64,000 nucleotides of DNA from Alteromonas mediterranea DE (GTDB lineage Bacteria; Pseudomonadota; Gammaproteobacteria; Enterobacterales; Alteromonadaceae): positions 3,696,662 through 3,760,661 of the forward strand of contig NC_011138.3 in assembly GCF_000020585.3 (NCBI RefSeq), in the 5' to 3' direction. Both the position numbers and the translations under genes were made by a program. The notes beneath the pieces were generated by a model. The model saw only the letters and a list, made by a program, of their open reading frames with translations, was not told the origin of the DNA and did not search any database. This document shows, piece by piece, positions 45,009-53,734 of this stretch (position 1 is the stretch's first letter; each line of letters opens with the position of its first letter).

Positions 45009-45145
45009 TATTTTTTACCCCTATTTTGTTGAATCAGCTTTCCACGGTTGCCCATCGCTTGGTCGTACTGCCTATTCGTTCCAGATGTACCTTTATTACG
45101 ATTGGTCATGTTCGCTGAGTTGTCTTTAGGTTTAATATTTGACAT
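45008..45145 (-). CDS. 45-aa basic Asn/Gly-rich protein
   Basis: From ATG 45145, with AGGAGA upstream, the product is 45 residues: MSNIKPKDNSANMTNRNKGT followed by SGTNRQYDQAMGNRGK and a basic tail. It is the first gene of a coupled pair with the acidic 45-aa protein; the opposite charges suggest they might interact. No family function is known. Confidence 0.65.
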   Translation of the reverse strand: MSNIKPKDNSANMTNRNKGTSGTNRQYDQAMGNRGKLIQQNRGKK

Positions 45146-45223
45146 AAGAGCTTCTCCTTGTTTGTTGCTCGATGTGTATTCTGCTTTAATACAATCATCA
45201 AAAAAGGGACATTTGAGTGAAAT

Positions 45224-46354
45224 ATGTTTGGGGATAAACAAGATATAGGTTTGATGTTTCACGGCCTGCCAAGGCTTTTGATCGATGCATCAAAGCTCAT
45301 CGAAAGTGAGGCTGATTTTATCGTTAAGTGTGCACGGCTTTTTACTGGCAAAGACACTTATACCCATGACCAACAGTTATTTAGAAATATCAGGGCCGGA
45401 ACTTCAACAGTCGATGATGTAGTAAATTTTTTTACCCACCTTCCTCATAAAAAAAAGCCTGTCTTCTCTTGGCAACCTGAGTACCAGAAGGGAGATATTG
45501 TCGGGGATTGGATCATCATCCGCTCATGGGTAAGCGGATTTCGTCACGCTTTAGATGAAGAAGATAAAGACATTAAGGACATACTGCTATTTATCGAGGA
45601 ACACTGTGAGGCTGAGCGAGCTTTTCTGCGTGAATGTAAAAAGGGAGCTTCGCGGGAGGCACTGTATCAATATATATCAATATGGTTAACCGTGAACCAA
45701 GAAGTGATGGAAGAAAACTCGCTTAAAGCCGACATTACATTCCTCACTCGCATAACGCTTTATTGGTGCATTGTCCTTGAAAAAATTGCTGCAATCTGGA
45801 TTCATCAAGAGAAACCTAAATTAATTAACTCGATCATGCCGACGCTGGACAAAGATAAGAGTGAGTTTTCTCACAGCAATGAAAAGTTGCTGTCCAAATT
45901 CAAAAAAGAATACGAGCGTATCCACCATGAGGGCAAGACTAAGCCTTGGACTCATTTTTACAAACATATTGCGGTTATGAAACAGCAAGATGATGAGTTA
46001 GGTAAAGACTGTATACCAGATACCGTTGATCCCGATGTGGAGGCAATTAAGCAGCAGTTTAAACGGTGGAGGAAAGATAGCCTCTTCACGTTTAGTGCGT
46101 TCAGGAAGAACCTACTCGTTTCTTATTACTCATTTGGGGATTCTAAAAAGGAGCTGGAGGCTTTTCTCATTTATCTCATATCTAACTGCCTGACTTCAGT
46201 TCAGATGACACTGGTTAAAAGGTGCAACAAGAGGGAAGATACCGAACAACTACTTACTCATATTGAAGCTGAGTTCGCTAAGGTAGAGGAAGTCAGGGAT
46301 CTCGTGGAAAAGCGCTTCCAGCATTATATCAAAAACGGAACACTCCAACCTTGA
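45224..46354 (+). CDS. Large orphan protein near attR
   Basis: The 376-residue cytoplasmic protein is rich in charged helices (FIEEHCEAERAFLRECKKGAS; a coiled-coil-like end). No catalytic motif, signal peptide or membrane span is seen and no family is recognised. It is divergent from the micro-protein pair and is the last gene before attR. Position in the island makes a defence or accessory role possible but unproven. Confidence 0.6.
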   Translation: MFGDKQDIGLMFHGLPRLLIDASKLIESEADFIVKCARLFTGKDTYTHDQQLFRNIRAGTSTVDDVVNFFTHLPHKKKPVFSWQPEYQKGDIVGDWIIIRSWVSGFRHALDEEDKDIKDILLFIEEHCEAERAFLRECKKGASREALYQYISIWLTVNQEVMEENSLKADITFLTRITLYWCIVLEKIAAIWIHQEKPKLINSIMPTLDKDKSEFSHSNEKLLSKFKKEYERIHHEGKTKPWTHFYKHIAVMKQQDDELGKDCIPDTVDPDVEAIKQQFKRWRKDSLFTFSAFRKNLLVSYYSFGDSKKELEAFLIYLISNCLTSVQMTLVKRCNKREDTEQLLTHIEAEFAKVEEVRDLVEKRFQHYIKNGTLQP

Positions 46355-46485
46355 TATGTCGTCGAATTCAATTAGCATGGTTTTGCGAGACTTTCGCACT
46401 AACGCAGGGACTAATAGGTGGAATCATATTGAGGGAGCGCTGCTTAAAACCTTATATTTAAAGGGCTAGAGAAGAACTGCTCGTA

Positions 46486-46511
46486 CAATCCAGCATTGGA
46501 GCGACAGAGAA
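46486..46511. repeat. attR of the dusA genomic island
   Basis: The copy matches attL at 24 of 26 positions, including CAATCCAGCATTGG. It is part of an orphan dusA start. Confidence 0.8.
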
Positions 46512-46544
46512 TTTACGATTGAAAGAGATGTCAGACATAGACAT
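46486..46544 (-). pseudogene. dusA: Displaced 5' fragment of dusA
   Basis: The minus strand reads MSMSDISFNRKFSVAPMLD and then leaves the dusA sequence at the att core, continuing into island DNA. This is the start of the dusA allele that was cut off when the island inserted. Confidence 0.8.
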
Positions 46545-46669
46545 TAAAACCTTGATTAATATGTAAAAAAGTAAATCTCATCGCATTTTTACCGATTTCA
46601 AAATTAGTGACATTTCCGTGTTATTCCGTCGATTTATCCCTTAGAGGGACACAGTAGGAATACAAAAAT

Positions 46670-46806
46670 ATGGCTTTTACTCAATCAACAAGCGGCTTCG
46701 CGGAGAACGAACTGTATATTCTACTTCTGTAAAGCAGAAAAACAAAGGCAAGATAGTTTTCTCCAAGTCTAAAACATTCACTTCACCCTCGTCGTGCGCC
46801 TCTTAG
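46670..46806 (+). pseudogene. Frameshifted remnant of another dusA-type integrase
   Basis: About 125 bp beyond the displaced dusA start, a frame reads GERTVYSTSVKQKNKGKIVF then SKSKTFT, clearly like the N-terminus of the intact integrase (VSYTARVRQKQSGIITFSKSKTFN). An ATG at 46670 is in a different frame and stops early, so a frameshift separates them; the rest of the gene is gone. The 46807-47240 stretch contains only short broken frames. Confidence 0.7.
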
Positions 46807-47240
46807 CATCCAAAATAAAAAGTCACCATATTGAACGTCACTGTTTGGCTTGTGCAGCAAACTTACGCTCATTGATGACTGCAAGATTTACATGAACCAA
46901 AATGAACGCCTTCTTTTCCACTTTCTTATAGCGGTATGAACGCGAGATGAGAAAGACAGTGCAGCATTCAATTACATTGAAGCTGCCTACATGTTCGAGG
47001 AAAAAGAGCGATAGCTCTTACTAAACTTTCTAGCGGCCCCTTTCTCCCCTAAAAATTTTAGACATGGACGTCTTCTTGTTCATTATTTTGTACTGTTCAA
47101 TAATAGTGAACACCAAAGATAAATGAACAAATGGACAGCTCACGCGATGGCTGGACGCTTATCCGTACAACATGGATGCACAGGACTATGACGATATGAA
47201 AGCCATGGTGTTTCACCGGCTACTGATAAGCCCCCACCCG

Positions 47241-47675
47241 CTAGTAAGTGTCACGAAGGTTTGAGTTTGAGAAGATATTATAATAATAAGTGGCAGACCA
47301 AGTAAGCATCATAAACCCCGTGAGCGATATAGCGTCAATCAAAAGCGCTAACTCTTGTTGGGGCGTTACCGATAAACTGCCTAAGGTAGTAAAGCTGCTA
47401 GCTGCTACGTGAAGGAAGTCTAAGGGCAATAGAACAGTATCACCTTGAAAGCCATTTAAACCAACGATGTCGAATGCGAAATACAACATAAGTGCGTACC
47501 ATAATATTTCTATTATATGAATTAAGAAGAGGAAAATAACCACGGATACACTCATGAAAAAATGCGACGTAAAACGCCTTGAAAACCGTGTAATCGTTCT
47601 TAATCCCCAATAGTGAAAGATGATGATTACGACCGTACTGAATAGCGATAAAAATAGGCTAGTGGCAAGCAACAT
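47241..47675 (-). CDS. Small ion-channel-like membrane protein
   Basis: The 144-residue protein has about four hydrophobic helices. Between the last two is a re-entrant-like segment (AASSFTTLGSLSVTPQ) resembling the pore loop of two-helix potassium channels (T.TTxGYGD), but the selectivity filter GYG is replaced by GSL. Its start overlaps the upstream stop as TAATG. Ion selectivity cannot be predicted. Confidence 0.5.
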   Translation of the reverse strand: MLLATSLFLSLFSTVVIIIFHYWGLRTITRFSRRFTSHFFMSVSVVIFLFLIHIIEILWYALMLYFAFDIVGLNGFQGDTVLLPLDFLHVAASSFTTLGSLSVTPQQELALLIDAISLTGFMMLTWSATYYYNIFSNSNLRDTY

Positions 47676-48361
47676 TATTCACCCACCGCTTCTTCAAGCT
47701 GCCGATTTTGCATACAGTTCATTGCTATCTTTTTGGCAAAGCTGGCACATGAATCTAACCCAGGCACGTTAATGTACCAAGGCGTTGCATACGCCGACCC
47801 TATAAAGACTCCGGTTGATTTTCCATTACGCAATAACTCATGTGAATGGGAAATACTTAAATCTGTTAGGATTTTATCACACGCGTATGTTTTATCTTTA
47901 TCAGAAAACTCGATGAGCTTTTTCAGGGTTGCAAGCTTATCAGCCTTACCAAGAACCCCTTTAGCGTCTACCGTTATTGAACGTGAATGCGACGTTTCGT
48001 TCTTTCTTACACTATGGCTTTGCTCTACGTGTAAAATCCCATTTTCATAAAGCGCGATTAGTTTGCTAGCACTGTCGCTCGGAATAGATGCAAAAGAGGC
48101 ACTAAGCAAAGGCTTTATATCCTGATAATTTGCCAAAAATTCTTTTAGCAGTAATGGCGACTGCTGAATGTAGTCTACCCCTGCTGCCATTATTGCTGGC
48201 CAATCAGACTCTTTAGTCTTACTACTTAGTGCGAGAAGTTCGGTTTTAAGTTTTGAAAAAGGATGACCTATCGACTCGCGCTGAGTGAGAAAACCCAATG
48301 CCTTTGAAAATGACATACCGGCTATTTGCCTATGGGTTTCAGGTAGTTCTTCTTTAAACAA
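47675..48361 (-). CDS. Possible 5'-truncated FAD/NAD(P)-binding protein
   Basis: The frame gives 228 residues from a TTG, but it stays open a further 28 codons upstream (to 48445) without any ATG, and this extension (NIRVSNIESFYRYRLLPLF) looks like coding sequence. The C-terminal region GVFIGSAYATPWYINVPGLDSCASFAKKIA resembles the last segment of flavin-dependent oxidoreductases. The Rossmann N-terminus is missing. I infer a truncated gene at the decayed island edge. The 48446-48682 stretch holds no gene. Confidence 0.4.
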   Translation of the reverse strand: MFKEELPETHRQIAGMSFSKALGFLTQRESIGHPFSKLKTELLALSSKTKESDWPAIMAAGVDYIQQSPLLLKEFLANYQDIKPLLSASFASIPSDSASKLIALYENGILHVEQSHSVRKNETSHSRSITVDAKGVLGKADKLATLKKLIEFSDKDKTYACDKILTDLSISHSHELLRNGKSTGVFIGSAYATPWYINVPGLDSCASFAKKIAMNCMQNRQLEEAVGE

Positions 48362-48682
48362 AGGAAGTAATCGGTAGCGATAAAAGCTTTCAATATTACT
48401 TACGCGGATATTAGTGGGTTGTTCTAACTTTTCTCCCCCGTCTTTTATGCTTTTTTGCGCACACTAAACGAGGAGACCGCACAGAAAGGCTAATAACAAC
48501 TTACTGAAACAGCGCTGCTTTTTGCTAGGTGCTTACCACTATTATGCTTTTAGCGTATTTCAAAGTTTTCAAATTGGGGCTATTGTATAGAGTAGGACTT
48601 AAAAATTATTAGCATAGATAAATATGTGATAGCCGTTTTTTGCATGCCTGATGCAAATAAACCGCGCCCTTGGAGACATTTT

Positions 48683-49234
48683 ATGGCGGACAAGAAGCCG
48701 AAGGACCAGCAAGCGCAAGACGTTAACGAAACCCAAAGCGCCCCTCAACCAGCAGACGAACTTGCTCAATTAAGAGAAATTTTGTTTGGTCAAACTAACC
48801 GTGCTTTTCGCGCAGATCTGTCTGCCCTTGAGTCACGCGTTAACGACAGCTTTGCAAAACTGAATACACATCTTGATGATCAGTTTAACGATATACGTAA
48901 GCTTATCGATCAACAAATCTCTGAACTTTCTAATCAATTGGCCAGTGCTAATGACAATCACAGTAATGTTCAAGAGCAGCTTCAAAATACGACTGATAAA
49001 TTACAAAGTGAGCTGGAAATAGCTGAAACTGCAGCGAAAAGTGACAATGACGCGCTTGAAGCTCATGTTGTTAAGGAGCTTGAATCCTTGGATAACTTGT
49101 TTAGCAAACGCCATCAAGAATTGCTGGAAAAACTTCAGCAGGTAACGAGCGAGCTTTCAGAAAGTAAAACCGACAGGAAAACACTGGCGAACCTACTTTC
49201 AACTATGGCTACCAACCTCGCCACAGATAGCTAA
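48683..49234 (+). CDS. Coiled-coil protein, first gene of GTPase operon
   Basis: From ATG 48683 (GGAGAC upstream) the product is 183 residues. A Lys/Gln-rich N-terminus and the segment DELAQLREILFGQTNRAF are followed by a long coiled coil (about 60-175). The motif LREILFGQ recurs as VRELLIGRDDKF in the next protein, suggesting a shared docking element. No signal peptide is seen. It is separated from the OmpA-domain gene by 3 bp. Confidence 0.7.
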   Translation: MADKKPKDQQAQDVNETQSAPQPADELAQLREILFGQTNRAFRADLSALESRVNDSFAKLNTHLDDQFNDIRKLIDQQISELSNQLASANDNHSNVQEQLQNTTDKLQSELEIAETAAKSDNDALEAHVVKELESLDNLFSKRHQELLEKLQQVTSELSESKTDRKTLANLLSTMATNLATDS

Positions 49235-49237
49235 TTA

Positions 49238-51001
49238 ATGACTGACAAGGGAGCACCAGCTGATTTGCCTGACAACTCACTGGATAAAGTCAGAGAGCTG
49301 CTTATTGGGCGAGACGACAAGTTTGTTCAAGAGAAGCTTAATAACGATGCAAAGGGCTTTGTAAGTAGTGTTGTTTCAGAAGCATTGTTTGAGCGTGAAA
49401 CCAAAGATGGCTCAGTGAACAAGGTACTTGTCCCTCTGGTTGAAAAGTCTTTGCACCGCTCCATAGAGGCAAACAGTGAGAAAATTGTAGGCACGCTTTA
49501 TCCCCTTGTTGGCACATTGGTAAGAAAAGCGGTTTCGTCGTTTTTGATTGAATTCGTAGAACGAACCAACGCGCTTATTGAACACAGCCTAAGTCCGAAG
49601 AGTATCTCGTGGCGATTTAGAGCATGGCAGTCGGGTATCAAGTATTCTGAATACGTTGCCTCACAAATCTATCAATATCAGGTTCAGCAGCTTCTGGTTA
49701 TTCATAGAGAGACCGGAACACTTCTTCACAGTATTTCATCAGATCCTGATAAAGAAAAAGATGCCGATCTCATTTCTTCCATGCTAGTTGCCATTAATGA
49801 TTTTGTGGCCGACGCTTTTGGCGTAACAAGCACGGAATCAGAAAACGAGCTTGGTGAAATCAAAACAGAAGATTTCACATTACTTATTAAAATTGGCCCC
49901 CAGGCTCTACTTGTGGCGGCAGTAACAGGCAGCGTTCCGCCCGAAGTGCGCGGCAAGCTGCAGCAGACGCTAGAAGAGTTTCACCACTTTTACCAACAGC
50001 CCTTAGTCAACTATGACGGTGATAACGCCCCCTTTGATGGCTGCGAAACTATTTTGGCCGACTGCTTGGTAAGTGAAAGAAAAGAAGGCGAAGGTAAGAA
50101 ATCGAAGCGCCTTATCGGCGGCGTTGTACTTCTAGCAATGCTGTTCGCGATAGTTATTCTATCATTTATGCGGCTATCGCTGACTGTATTAAAAAGCGAT
50201 TTACACGAGCTTGTGCCTCCACCTGGTGTCATCCTTACCGACACTTATATTTCAAACGGAAAAGTACACGCAAAGGTGCTACGAGATCCCGCCGCCACCA
50301 GCATTAACCAGTGGTTTAGCGAAAGTGATATTGACTTATCCAGAGTGATTGTTAGTGAAGAGCCGTTTGTCTCGCTCAAATCCCATGTGATATTGCGTAA
50401 ACTCGAAACGCTGGTTAATGCGTTGCACTTAAGTGAAACAGAAACCTTGTCGCTTAACGCTAAAGAGGATAATAACGCAGTGATTTCGGGAAGCGTATTC
50501 GCCTCAACCGCTCAGCGCTTTACCCAACGAATGGGGCGTATTCCAGGTATTTCGTCAATTCATGTAGATACGGATGCGCTTAACGTAAAAGCAGCCCATC
50601 AAATCGACAATGCTGTTATACAAAAAGCGGCGCTAAACCGGTTAGTTAATAAAATTTCTTCGCAAACTGTACTTTTTGCTACTAACCAACAAGTGCTTTC
50701 TGAAGTACAGTTAGCCAAATTAGAATCACTGGCTAACGAAATAAAGCAACTTTTATCTCTTGCCAACAAAACCAATACGGTTGTTAGCATTATGGTAATG
50801 GGTGCCAGTGACAACTCAGGTTCAAGTGCACGAAATCGTGAGCTTAGCCAAAAACGCGCAGAGAATGTTGTGAATTCATTAATTTCACTTGGTGTAGAAA
50901 GTGATATCCTTATACCTGTAAGCTTAGGAGAGCTACCATTGCAAAACGCATCAATGGGACGTTCAGTTATGTTAAACGTATTAATATCCAGTGAGCTGTA
51001 G
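49238..51001 (+). CDS. Membrane protein with cytoplasmic N-domain and periplasmic OmpA domain
   Basis: The 587-residue protein has a ~285-residue cytoplasmic region with no known domain, a single membrane helix (GGVVLLAMLFAIVILSFM, about 290-308) and a periplasmic part. That part contains a BON-like stretch and a C-terminal OmpA domain with the peptidoglycan-binding pattern GASDNSG...NRELSQKRAENV. It therefore bridges cytoplasm and cell wall. It sits between the coiled-coil gene and a Rab-like GTPase gene, so the cytoplasmic domain is a candidate GTPase effector. Confidence 0.78.
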   Translation: MTDKGAPADLPDNSLDKVRELLIGRDDKFVQEKLNNDAKGFVSSVVSEALFERETKDGSVNKVLVPLVEKSLHRSIEANSEKIVGTLYPLVGTLVRKAVSSFLIEFVERTNALIEHSLSPKSISWRFRAWQSGIKYSEYVASQIYQYQVQQLLVIHRETGTLLHSISSDPDKEKDADLISSMLVAINDFVADAFGVTSTESENELGEIKTEDFTLLIKIGPQALLVAAVTGSVPPEVRGKLQQTLEEFHHFYQQPLVNYDGDNAPFDGCETILADCLVSERKEGEGKKSKRLIGGVVLLAMLFAIVILSFMRLSLTVLKSDLHELVPPPGVILTDTYISNGKVHAKVLRDPAATSINQWFSESDIDLSRVIVSEEPFVSLKSHVILRKLETLVNALHLSETETLSLNAKEDNNAVISGSVFASTAQRFTQRMGRIPGISSIHVDTDALNVKAAHQIDNAVIQKAALNRLVNKISSQTVLFATNQQVLSEVQLAKLESLANEIKQLLSLANKTNTVVSIMVMGASDNSGSSARNRELSQKRAENVVNSLISLGVESDILIPVSLGELPLQNASMGRSVMLNVLISSEL

Positions 51002-51016
51002 TAAGGAAACTTTTCA

Positions 51017-51502
51017 GTGATACAGAAAAAAGTTTGTATTTTAGGACCTACTGGTGTTGGAAAAACAAGCCTAATCAAGCAGTTCGTCGAAGGTATTTTC
51101 TCTGAAAAGTACAAGACCACTATTGGTGTAAAAATAGACAAGAAGCAAGTCAATAAAGAGGGACGCGGTGTTCAGCTTCTGCTTTGGGATTTAGAAGGTA
51201 TCGACAGATACTGTGGTTTCAACCCTCGATACCTTAGAGGGGCCAGCGCCTACATCGTTGTGGTAGACCAGACCCGTTCTCAATCTTTGCTTGAAGGCAT
51301 GGAAATTTTAGAACTCGCCAAAGAACACTACCCTGACATTCCTGCATTTTTCGTTGTTAATAAAACCGACCTTCCAACAAGTTGGCATTGGAGTGAGGAA
51401 GAGCTAAACACTTATGCTCAGAAATTTACTTCGCTTACAAAAACCAGCGCAAAAACCGGTGAAAATGTAGAGAACTTATTTAGTACCATTGCGTTTTGGT
51501 AG
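51017..51502 (+). CDS. Rab/Ras-like small GTPase
   Basis: The 161-residue protein has all five G motifs in Rab-like form: G1 GPTGVGKTS (10-18), switch-I KTTIGVKI (33-40), G3 WDLEG (57-61), G4 NKTD (115-118) and G5 TSAKTGENVENLF (143-155). The catalytic Gln of Ras (position after DxxG) is Ile, so intrinsic hydrolysis may be slow. No lipidation motif is present. It starts with GTG preceded by AAGGA and is the third gene of a tight operon. Confidence 0.88.
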   Translation: MIQKKVCILGPTGVGKTSLIKQFVEGIFSEKYKTTIGVKIDKKQVNKEGRGVQLLLWDLEGIDRYCGFNPRYLRGASAYIVVVDQTRSQSLLEGMEILELAKEHYPDIPAFFVVNKTDLPTSWHWSEEELNTYAQKFTSLTKTSAKTGENVENLFSTIAFW

Positions 51503-51511
51503 GAGATTGCC

Positions 51512-53632
51512 ATGGATATTCATTTATTAAATGCGTTAGGCATTACGAATTGCGCTTTATTCAAGTGCAGTGCTGAAGAAGAATTAGAGTGCCTAACCCC
51601 AGAATTACCATGGCTTCCTCACGTTGTCACATTAGACGAAAAAAACCGGCTACAAAAAAAGCATATCCCCTCCATTTTCCTAGATGATTTCTTTCTAGAT
51701 GCCGGTGAGGTGTGGAAAGGCGATACCTCTTTTACCTTGTCTTCAGGCTTTTGGACAGAACAAAATGAAAAGCAGGTACTACGTCTTGAGGCACTAGCGA
51801 TTAATAGCGAATCTGGCTCGCGCTACTTAGTAGTTAAAAACATTGAAGAACAATTCGACGAAAAGCGAAAAACCCTGCAAGCCGCAAGAGAGCTATTGTT
51901 AAGCCACCACGAAATCGTTGGTCAGCATGAATATATAAGGCACAAATTAAACAGTGTGCTTCGCAAAAATAAACGAATGCAGAAATTGGTTCCTCCTATT
52001 CAACAAGCAATTCACAACCTTGAAACAGGTGTGGTTATTCTTGATGATAAGGGCGGTTTAGTTCTTGATAACAAAGCCTCTCATAGGCTTCTTCTTTGCA
52101 GCAGTACAACACCAAGCTCAATCCGCGTAGGTGAGCTATTAAAAGGTATCGATGCCCCCGCCTCTTTCTTACCAACTCTTGTGAAGAAAAAAGCCCCTTG
52201 GCAGGGAGAGCTTTATTGGCAGCCGGTGGACGAATACAAAGTCTGGCTTCAAGTTACCATTCACCCAGTGTTACAGGGAGATGAGCTGACGCACTGGGTT
52301 TACCTGTTTACTGATATTACACATATTCACAATAAAGAAGAGAGCGTATTAACCGCTAGCGGAATGGACTCGCTAACCAAGGTTGCCAATCGGAATCTGT
52401 TTACTGATACCGTAAAACGTCTTGTGCAAGAGGAAACGGCATTCAAGCTTTTCATTATTGATATTTGCGGTTTCAAGAGAATAAATGAAGCGCTTAGCTA
52501 TCAGTCAGGAGATGAGATCCTCAAGTCCTTCGCGCTTCGCCTGCAGGCCTTCGTCGGCAATAGCGGCTTTATAGCAAGAATTGGCAGTAACGAATTCGCC
52601 CTAGTGAAACGTGAAGATACGTTTAAGAATGAATCGAGCGAGCAGTACGTAAAAAACCTTATTCAAAAGTTAACCCAAACCTATACCGTCCTTAATGGAA
52701 GCGAGCCAAACTTAGGGGTGAATATTGGTGAAGCTAACTACCCTGCCCACTGCAGTTCGTCTGAGGGTCTGCTTCAGTGTGCTGATATTGCCTTACAGGC
52801 ATCTAAATATCAGGGGCGTAATACTGCGCTAACTTATAGCGAAGAGTTACATAAACAGCACTTCGCCATTAATGAACTTGAAAACCAGCTTCGCAAAGCG
52901 ATAGACGAAAACCAGCTAAAGCTTTTTTTACAGCCTATCGTCGATTTAACCACAGGTAAAATTGTTAAATGTGAAGCCTTGGCACGTTGGATTACGCCCG
53001 AGGGAAAATTTATTTCCCCTGAAGTATTTATTCCACTAGCGGAGAAAAGCGAGCTCATCTTCCCCTTTGGTGAGTGGCTTATCAATGAAGCGTGTAATGC
53101 GATTGACGCCTTAAAAGGGGCCAATTTAGGCATCCGTTTAGCAATTAACATCTCGGGCCGACAAGTCTCAGACTTGGCCTTGCTTAACCAAATTAAGAAC
53201 GCACTTGAAGACCATCAGCTGCCGGGCTCAAACCTGTCAATTGAACTTACCGAAAGCGTGTTGGTAGAAAGTTTAGATGTGGTTTCGGTTCTGTTGAACG
53301 AACTTCGCGGGATGGGGATTACCGTATCGATTGATGACTTTGGAACAGGCTTCAGTTCACTCGTGTATTTGAAAAAGCTGCCAATTGACGAACTTAAAAT
53401 TGACCGCTCGTTTGTAAGTGAACTTGAAAAAAACACCGACGACCAAGCCATTGTGCAAGCTATTTTAGGTTTAGCACATAACCTGAATATAAAAATCATC
53501 GCTGAAGGGATTGAGACCCAGCAGCAGCAAGACTTTTTACAAAGTCATCAATGTGCGTATGGTCAAGGGTATTTATACCAACGCCCCGTCGCTATAAAGG
53601 AATTTATTTCGCTAGCGCAAAAGCTTAAATAA
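51512..53632 (+). CDS. PAS-GGDEF-EAL protein, probable c-di-GMP phosphodiesterase
   Basis: The 706-residue protein has an N-terminal novel region, a helical linker, a PAS-like domain (about 165-280, LETGVVILDDKGGLVLDNKA), a GGDEF domain with the degenerate site GSNEF, and a C-terminal EAL domain. The EAL domain is complete (CEALARW, ELTESVL, DDFGTGFSSLVYL, KIDRSF, AEGIET), so hydrolysis of c-di-GMP is likely while synthesis is not. It is last in the four-gene operon and ends before a strong terminator. Confidence 0.88.
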   Translation: MDIHLLNALGITNCALFKCSAEEELECLTPELPWLPHVVTLDEKNRLQKKHIPSIFLDDFFLDAGEVWKGDTSFTLSSGFWTEQNEKQVLRLEALAINSESGSRYLVVKNIEEQFDEKRKTLQAARELLLSHHEIVGQHEYIRHKLNSVLRKNKRMQKLVPPIQQAIHNLETGVVILDDKGGLVLDNKASHRLLLCSSTTPSSIRVGELLKGIDAPASFLPTLVKKKAPWQGELYWQPVDEYKVWLQVTIHPVLQGDELTHWVYLFTDITHIHNKEESVLTASGMDSLTKVANRNLFTDTVKRLVQEETAFKLFIIDICGFKRINEALSYQSGDEILKSFALRLQAFVGNSGFIARIGSNEFALVKREDTFKNESSEQYVKNLIQKLTQTYTVLNGSEPNLGVNIGEANYPAHCSSSEGLLQCADIALQASKYQGRNTALTYSEELHKQHFAINELENQLRKAIDENQLKLFLQPIVDLTTGKIVKCEALARWITPEGKFISPEVFIPLAEKSELIFPFGEWLINEACNAIDALKGANLGIRLAINISGRQVSDLALLNQIKNALEDHQLPGSNLSIELTESVLVESLDVVSVLLNELRGMGITVSIDDFGTGFSSLVYLKKLPIDELKIDRSFVSELEKNTDDQAIVQAILGLAHNLNIKIIAEGIETQQQQDFLQSHQCAYGQGYLYQRPVAIKEFISLAQKLK

Positions 53633-53675
53633 ACAGGCAATGACTTACACCATCTCTTACCCTATCTACAAATAA

Positions 53676-53717
53676 AAAAGCCGAAGACCGCGATTTACAT
53701 CGCCGTTCTTCGGCTTT
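53676..53717. terminator. Bidirectional terminator
   Basis: AAAGCCGAAGA/TCTTCGGCTTT with inner CG and GAT pairs, shared by the EAL gene (+) and S-formylglutathione hydrolase gene (-). Confidence 0.8.
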
Positions 53718-53734
53718 CCACATTCGAAATATTG

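Larger units (their letters stand above)
20805..46511. mobile_element. Genomic island integrated in dusA (about 25.7 kb)
   Basis: The element is bounded by the att repeats at 20805 and 46486. It carries a tyrosine recombinase next to attL, a second recombinase interrupted by an IS66-type element, a MobC-like protein and many defence genes. Much of its DNA looks more AT-rich than the flanks, especially 25-32 kb. No relaxase or conjugation genes are seen, so it would need a helper to transfer. Boundaries come from direct comparison of the two repeat copies. Confidence 0.8.

Noticed and set aside
20805..46511. CRISPR arrays or tRNA genes in or beside the island
   Set aside because: No regularly spaced repeats and no cloverleaf-like sequence were seen; integration is in dusA, not a tRNA gene.
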